A stretch of DNA of 48,214 bases from the NCBI RefSeq assembly GCF_014838825.1, contig NZ_JACYMO010000015.1, forward strand, positions 1 to 48,214, read 5' to 3'. This document shows positions 40,489-48,214 of the stretch, piece by piece. Made by a program: the position numbers and the translations under genes. How positions within the stretch are numbered: the first letter of the stretch is position 1; each line of letters begins with the position of its first letter. Source of the DNA: Erwinia persicina (GTDB lineage Bacteria; Pseudomonadota; Gammaproteobacteria; Enterobacterales; Enterobacteriaceae). The notes beneath the pieces were generated by a model. That model was not told the origin of the DNA. It made no database searches and saw only the letters and a list, made by a program, of their open reading frames with translations.

Positions 40489-40513
40489 AAAAAAACCGCC
40501 CCTGACAGGCGGT
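40489..40513 (-). terminator. fadBA terminator
   Basis: On the minus strand ACCGCC-loop-GGCGGT (stem at 40495-40500 and 40508-40513) is followed by T7. It lies 34 bases after the fadA stop. Confidence 0.85.
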
Positions 40514-40546
40514 AATAACATGCAATAGTACTTCCAGATCAACGTA

Positions 40547-43907
<3,361 letters not shown>

Positions 43908-43935
43908 GTCTGTCTCCTGAGCTGCGATAAAAGGG

Positions 43936-43952
43936 ATCTGGTCATACCAGAT
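43936..43952. promoter_or_regulatory. FadR operator in front of fadB
   Basis: ATCTGGT-CAT-ACCAGAT is a perfect 17-base palindrome. It matches the recalled E. coli fadB operator ATCTGGTACGACCAGAT in both arms. It lies 29 bases upstream of the fadB ATG, where FadR would repress the operon until acyl-CoA releases it. Confidence 0.9.
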
Positions 43953-43980
43953 GATCGTGAGTGTGGAAGCCGTGTTAATT

Positions 43981-44012
43981 ATTTGCAAACGATACGTTGT
44001 CGATTTGCAAAC
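43981..44012. repeat. Two direct copies of ATTTGCAAAC
   Basis: Identical 10-mers ATTTGCAAAC at 43981-43990 and 44003-44012, 22 bases apart start to start, each containing the palindrome TTTGCAAA. They lie in the fadB/pepQ control region. No regulator is assigned. Confidence 0.6.
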
Positions 44013-44094
44013 AAGATCACAACTGCGGCAAAACGCCATCCCCCTGCAGGCTGTGATAAGATGCCGACAATTTCGTGATATCGGAGGCAGGATA

Positions 44095-45426
44095 ATGGAG
44101 TCACTGGTTACGCTTTATCAGCAGCATGTGAATACGTTACAGCAGCGCGCTCAGCAGGTGCTGGCACGGCACAATCTTGATGCCATGCTGATTCATTCCG
44201 GGGAATTACTGACGGTATTTCTCGACGATCACACCTATCCGTTTAAGGTCAATCCGCAGTTTAAGGCGTGGGTGCCGGTGACTCAGGTACCGAATTGCTG
44301 GTTGTGGATCGATGGCGTGAATAAACCCAGGCTCTGGTTCTATTCACCGGTTGATTACTGGCATAACGTCGAGCCGTTACCTCACAGTTTCTGGACCGGT
44401 GAAATCGACATTATTGCACTGAAAAACGCGGATGATATTGCACAGCAGCTTCCTGCGCAGCGGCAGAACGTTGCGTATATCGGTCCGGTCCCTGCGCGAG
44501 CGACTCAGCTTGGGCTAAAGGCCGAGGCGATTAACCCGCAGGGCGTGATCGACTTCCTGCACTATCATCGCGCTTATAAAACCGGTTACGAGCTGTACTG
44601 TATGCGTCAGGCGCAAAAGACGGCCGTGACCGGCCACCGTGCCGCGAAGGAAGCTTTTCTGTCCGGGATGAGCGAGTTCGATATTAATGTTGCTTATCTC
44701 AGTGCCACCGGCCACCGGGATACGGATGTCCCCTACGGTAATATCATTGCTCTTAATGAACATGCGGCGGTATTGCACTACACCCGGCTTGACCATCAAC
44801 CTCCCGAGCAGAGTCGTAGCTTCCTGATCGACGCCGGGGCCGAATATAACGGCTATGCTGCTGACCTGACCCGTACCTATGCGGCCAGTGATAAAAGTGA
44901 ATATGCGCAGCTTATCCGCGATATGAACGCCGAAGAGCTTGCGTTAATCGCCACCCTGAAAGCGGGTGTGCGCTATACCGAGTATCATCAGCAGATGCAC
45001 TATCGTATTGCCAGCCTGCTGCTGAAGCACCAACTGGTGCAGGGAATGAGTGCAGAAGCGATGGTTAAAGAGGATCTTACCGGGCCGTTTATGCCACACG
45101 GTATTGGCCATCCGCTGGGGCTTCAGGTACACGATGTCGCAGGCTTTATGCAGGACGACAGGGGAACCCATCTGGCGGCTCCCGCGCAGTATCCGTATCT
45201 GCGCTGTACCCGAATGCTGGAGCCTGGCATGGTGCTGACGATTGAACCGGGTATTTACTTTATCGACTCTCTGCTGGCACCGTGGCGTTCTGGTAAGTTC
45301 AGCCAGCACTTTGACTGGGCAAAAATTGATGCTCTTAAGCCTTACGGCGGGATTCGAATCGAAGATAACGTGGTGATCCAGGCTAACGGCGTGGAAAACA
45401 TGACGCGCGATCTGCATCTGGACTGA
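44095..45426 (+). CDS. pepQ: Xaa-Pro dipeptidase PepQ
   Basis: 443 residues, the E. coli length. Prolidase with a creatinase-like N-terminal domain and a pita-bread metallopeptidase domain. Metal ligands include Asp246-region in [16 protein letters not shown], His in [15 protein letters not shown], Glu in TIEPGIYF and Glu in [10 protein letters not shown]. The ATG at 44095 is preceded by GGAGG and gives [11 protein letters not shown], the family N terminus; the frame is open 144 bases upstream across the fadB control region. Shares one base with the yigZ start. Confidence 0.97.
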   Translation: MESLVTLYQQHVNTLQQRAQQVLARHNLDAMLIHSGELLTVFLDDHTYPFKVNPQFKAWVPVTQVPNCWLWIDGVNKPRLWFYSPVDYWHNVEPLPHSFWTGEIDIIALKNADDIAQQLPAQRQNVAYIGPVPARATQLGLKAEAINPQGVIDFLHYHRAYKTGYELYCMRQAQKTAVTGHRAAKEAFLSGMSEFDINVAYLSATGHRDTDVPYGNIIALNEHAAVLHYTRLDHQPPEQSRSFLIDAGAEYNGYAADLTRTYAASDKSEYAQLIRDMNAEELALIATLKAGVRYTEYHQQMHYRIASLLLKHQLVQGMSAEAMVKEDLTGPFMPHGIGHPLGLQVHDVAGFMQDDRGTHLAAPAQYPYLRCTRMLEPGMVLTIEPGIYFIDSLLAPWRSGKFSQHFDWAKIDALKPYGGIRIEDNVVIQANGVENMTRDLHLD

Positions 45427-46037
45427 TGGACGCTTACGACATTCCTGCTGAGGACTTTAGCTTCAGCGAAGAGATAAAAAAAAGCCGCTTTATCACGCTG
45501 CTCGCGCATACAGAAGGCGTGGAGGCAGCGAGGGGCTTCGTTCAGCAGGTTAAACAACAGCATCCCACGGCCCGGCATCATTGCTGGGCTTTTGTGGCCG
45601 GCGCACCGGATGATTCGCAACAGCTTGGGTTCTCCGATGACGGGGAACCTTCGGGTACGGCGGGTAAGCCCATGCTGGCCCAACTGATGGGCAACAACAT
45701 TGGCGAAATTACGGCGGTGGTCGTGCGCTATTATGGTGGCATCCAGTTGGGTACCGGTGGGCTGGTCAAAGCCTATGGCGGTGGGGTACAGCAGGCGCTG
45801 CGTTTACTGCCCCGCAAAATTAAAGTTCCCATGCTGCCTTTTAGCCTCGTCTGTGATTATGCTCAGTTGGGGGAGATTGAACGTATGGTGGCGCGTTTCG
45901 ACGGCCAGGTACTCAATACGGATTTTTTGCAGAATATAACGCTTCACCTTGCCTTACCTCATGCACAGGTGGCCGGGTTCAGACAAAATCTGTCAGACTT
46001 TAGCCGGGGCGCTTTGCAGTTAGCCTCGCTCAAATAA
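45426..46037 (+). CDS. yigZ: YigZ, IMPACT/UPF0029 family protein
   Basis: 203 residues (E. coli 204). N-terminal RWD-independent UPF0029 domain with the hallmark FSDDGEPSGTAGKPML (about residues 68-83) and AVVVRYYGGIQLGTGGLVKAYGG, then a second ferredoxin-like domain. Related to eukaryotic IMPACT, a regulator of translation control; the bacterial role is unknown. Its ATG overlaps the pepQ TGA (TGATG), and trkH follows after 28 bases, so pepQ-yigZ-trkH-hemG is a likely transcription unit. Confidence 0.95.
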   Translation: MDAYDIPAEDFSFSEEIKKSRFITLLAHTEGVEAARGFVQQVKQQHPTARHHCWAFVAGAPDDSQQLGFSDDGEPSGTAGKPMLAQLMGNNIGEITAVVVRYYGGIQLGTGGLVKAYGGGVQQALRLLPRKIKVPMLPFSLVCDYAQLGEIERMVARFDGQVLNTDFLQNITLHLALPHAQVAGFRQNLSDFSRGALQLASLK

Positions 46038-46065
46038 CACTTCATGTCAGGAAAGGAACGGCAGA

Positions 46066-47517
46066 ATGCATTTTCGCGCCATCACCCGCATAGTGGGTTT
46101 ACTGGTCATCTTGTTCTCAGGCACCATGATCGTGCCCGGGCTGGTGGCATTGATTTACCGCGATGGTGCAGGGCGAGCATTTACTCAGACGTTTTTCATG
46201 GCACTGATGATTGGCACCTTGCTGTGGTGGCCGAATCGTAAAAAGAAAAGTGAGCTGAAGCCAAGAGAAGGATTCCTGATTGTCGTGCTGTTCTGGACGG
46301 TACTGGGCAGCGTGGGTGCCATGCCGTTCATTTTTTCTGAGCAGCCTAACTTGTCCATTACGGATGCGTTCTTTGAGTCTTTCTCCGGCCTGACAACGAC
46401 CGGAGCGACCACGCTGGTGGGACTGGACTCATTGCCAAAGGCAATTCTGTTTTACCGGCAGATGCTGCAATGGCTCGGTGGGATGGGGATCATTGTGCTG
46501 GCCGTGGCGATTTTGCCTATTCTGGGCGTCGGCGGAATGCAGCTTTATCGTGCTGAAATGCCCGGGCCGCTGAAGGATAACAAGATGCGGCCGCGTATTG
46601 CGGAAACGGCGAAAACCCTCTGGCTGATCTATGTCCTGCTGACGGTCGCCTGTGCGCTGGCTCTGTGGATGGCAGGCATGCCGATGTTTGATGCGATTGG
46701 GCACAGTTTCTCGACCATTGCCATAGGGGGGTTTTCCACCCATGACGCCAGCGTAGGCTACTTCAACAGCCCCACTATTAATACCATCATCGCGGTTTTC
46801 CTGCTGATTTCCGGCTGTAACTATGGCCTGCACTTCTCACTGCTGAGCGGACGCAGTCTGCGCGTCTACTGGCGCGATCCTGAATTTCGCATGTTTATTG
46901 GGGTGCAGATTACGCTGGTGATCATCTGTACGCTGGTACTGTGGTTCCACAATGTCTACAAGACCGGAATGGAAACGCTTAACCAGGCCTTCTTCCAGGT
47001 GGTCTCGATGGCGACGACGGCGGGCTTTACGACTGACAGTATTGCCCGCTGGCCACTCTTCCTTCCGGTATTGTTACTCTGTTCGGCCTTTATTGGCGGC
47101 TGTGCGGGCTCGACCGGCGGTGGTCTGAAGGTGATCCGTATTCTACTGTTATTTAAGCAGGGGTCGCGTGAGCTGAAGAGACTGGTCCATCCAAATGCGG
47201 TTTACACGATTAAATTGGGTAACCGTGCCTTACCTGAACGTATTCTCGAAGCCGTGTGGGGGTTCTTCTCTGCCTATGCACTGGTCTTTATTCTCAGCAT
47301 GCTGGCGATCATCGCCACTGGCGTTGATGACTTCTCCGCATTTGCTGCCGTTGCAGCAACGCTGAATAACCTTGGGCCAGGACTTGGGGTGGTAGCAGAC
47401 AACTTTACGTCAATGAATGATACTGCCAAATGGATACTGATTTTGACGATGCTGTTCGGGCGTCTTGAAGTCTTCACCTTGTTAGTTCTGTTTACGCCAA
47501 CTTTCTGGCGTGAATGA
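46066..47517 (+). CDS. trkH: TrkH, potassium uptake transporter membrane subunit
   Basis: 483 residues, the E. coli length. Four pseudo-repeats of a membrane-pore-membrane unit form a K+ pathway with TrkA as cytoplasmic regulator. Pore-loop filter segments read [16 protein letters not shown] (about residues 108-123), [10 protein letters not shown] (about 223-232), [11 protein letters not shown] and LNNLGPGLG. No signal peptide; the N terminus [19 protein letters not shown] is the first helix. The ATG at 46066 has AGGAA upstream. The stop overlaps or abuts hemG. Confidence 0.97.
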   Translation: MHFRAITRIVGLLVILFSGTMIVPGLVALIYRDGAGRAFTQTFFMALMIGTLLWWPNRKKKSELKPREGFLIVVLFWTVLGSVGAMPFIFSEQPNLSITDAFFESFSGLTTTGATTLVGLDSLPKAILFYRQMLQWLGGMGIIVLAVAILPILGVGGMQLYRAEMPGPLKDNKMRPRIAETAKTLWLIYVLLTVACALALWMAGMPMFDAIGHSFSTIAIGGFSTHDASVGYFNSPTINTIIAVFLLISGCNYGLHFSLLSGRSLRVYWRDPEFRMFIGVQITLVIICTLVLWFHNVYKTGMETLNQAFFQVVSMATTAGFTTDSIARWPLFLPVLLLCSAFIGGCAGSTGGGLKVIRILLLFKQGSRELKRLVHPNAVYTIKLGNRALPERILEAVWGFFSAYALVFILSMLAIIATGVDDFSAFAAVAATLNNLGPGLGVVADNFTSMNDTAKWILILTMLFGRLEVFTLLVLFTPTFWRE

Positions 47518-47531
47518 GTGAGAGTGCAACA

Positions 47532-48068
47532 ATGAAAGCATTAATCCTTTTTTCCAGCCGTGATGGTCAGACCCGCGAAATCGCCTTCTATATTGCTAAC
47601 CAGCTGAAGGAGGTGCGGGAGTGTGATGTGTTCGATATCCAGCTGGTTAACGAGATTGACTGGTCACAGTACGATCGGGTGCTCATTGGTGCTTCTATTC
47701 GTTATGGTCACTTCCAACCAGCGGTAGCGAAATTTGTCAAAACACATCTTACGTCGTTGCAGCAGCGCGTTAGTGGTTTTTACTCTGTCAATCTGACCGC
47801 TCGTAAACCCGAGAAGCGTACCCCTCAGACAAATGCTTATACGCGTAAGTTTCTTTTGCAGTCTCCGTGGGAACCGGACTGCTGTGCCGTATTCGCCGGT
47901 GCGCTGCGCTATCCGCGTTACGGCTTCTTTGACCGTTTCATGATCAAGCTGATTATGCGTATGACTAAAGGTGAAACGGATACCAGTAAAGAAGTTGAGT
48001 ATACCGACTGGCAGCAGGTTGCCCGTTTTGCTCATGAATTTGCTGATTTCCCAGGCAAATTGTCGTAA
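47532..48068 (+). CDS. hemG: Menaquinone-dependent protoporphyrinogen IX dehydrogenase
   Basis: 178 residues (E. coli 181). Flavodoxin-fold FMN enzyme that oxidises protoporphyrinogen IX to protoporphyrin IX using a quinone; it works with or without oxygen. The phosphate-binding loop is [13 protein letters not shown] (about residues 6-18) and the extra loop [16 protein letters not shown] (about 93-108) is specific to HemG. I chose ATG 47532 ([12 protein letters not shown]). A possible alternative ATG at 47514 overlaps the trkH stop in ATGA and adds six residues. It is the last gene before the rrn promoter, as in E. coli hemG-rrsA. Confidence 0.95.
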   Translation: MKALILFSSRDGQTREIAFYIANQLKEVRECDVFDIQLVNEIDWSQYDRVLIGASIRYGHFQPAVAKFVKTHLTSLQQRVSGFYSVNLTARKPEKRTPQTNAYTRKFLLQSPWEPDCCAVFAGALRYPRYGFFDRFMIKLIMRMTKGETDTSKEVEYTDWQQVARFAHEFADFPGKLS

Positions 48069-48099
48069 AAAAAGACGCTTCGCTGAAAAATAACGCGCC

Positions 48100-48160
48100 C
48101 AGTCATTTTTTTGCAATAAACCCTTGTCACCTGTCCAGAACTCCCTATAATGCGCAACCA
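48100..48160 (+). promoter_or_regulatory. rRNA operon P1 promoter with UP element
   Basis: TTGTCA (48124-48129), 16-base spacer, TATAAT (48146-48151), then the GC-rich discriminator GCGCAACCA, with predicted start at A48160. An A+T-rich UP-element-like stretch (about 48100-48123) precedes the -35. The hexamers, spacer and CTCCCTATAATGCGC core match E. coli rrn P1. The rest of the window is ribosomal RNA leader; 16S lies beyond the right edge. Stringent control and FIS activation are expected from this promoter class. Confidence 0.93.
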
Positions 48161-48214
48161 CTGAGACGGCACAACGGCTTACAGGCCAGCGGCTCAGGAG
48201 GTTCAGGAAGTCTC

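Overview
This window is a core-chromosome segment of an Enterobacterales bacterium. Nearly every protein resembles the Escherichia coli homologue along its whole length, and the gene order is largely that of the E. coli region from hemCDXY to the hemG/rrn junction. Moderate-to-high G+C, an interspersed palindromic repeat at the left edge of a kind I associate with Erwinia, Pantoea, Serratia and Yersinia, and lineage-specific gene content suggest an Erwiniaceae-like genus. That placement is inference; no 16S sequence lies inside the window. I see no prophage, insertion sequence, CRISPR array, tRNA, resistance cassette or obviously foreign gene cluster, and no new multi-gene system.

Layout. 1-4183: interspersed repeat, terminator, then the leftward haem operon hemC-hemD-hemX-hemY. 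4476-10657: cyaA (TTG start, CRP site upstream), then lptM-dapF-yigA-xerC-yigB with coupled, overlapping starts; the frataxin gene cyaY usually found beside cyaA is missing. 10718-14132: uvrD with a promoter inside yigB and a LexA-like box, then corA behind a leader that encodes an 18-residue peptide (corL-like) and a hairpin. 14183-21206: rarD and yigI leftward, pldA and recQ rightward, rhtB leftward (no rhtC), pldB and yigL rightward. 21329-24580: glpT-glpQ and a yehS-type DUF1456 gene occupy the place where E. coli has yigM. 24711-30008: divergent metR/metE, dlhH, udp. 30185-37331: rmuC, ubiE-ubiJ-ubiB, tatA-tatB-tatC-tatD. 37373-43907: rfaH leftward, ubiD-fre rightward, fadB-fadA leftward with a perfect FadR-type palindrome. 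44095-48068: pepQ-yigZ-trkH-hemG. 48124 to the end: a textbook rrn P1 promoter, so a ribosomal RNA operon starts just beyond the right edge.

Functional threads. Haem synthesis is at both ends (HemC, HemD, HemX, HemY; HemG). Aerobic ubiquinone synthesis is represented by UbiE, UbiJ, UbiB and UbiD. Cyclic AMP from CyaA plausibly feeds back through CRP sites seen at cyaA, udp and the glpTQ upstream region. Membrane lipid turnover and fatty-acid use are covered by PldA, PldB, GlpQ/GlpT and FadAB. The Tat export apparatus is complete (TatA, TatB, TatC). Five genes start with GTG or TTG (cyaA, xerC, recQ, rmuC, tatB), and the corL-like peptide starts with TTG. The most interesting items are non-coding or contextual: the corL leader, the absence of cyaY, the glpTQ-yehS replacement, paired TTTGCAAA boxes upstream of fadB/pepQ, and CRP-like sites spaced five helical turns apart before udp.
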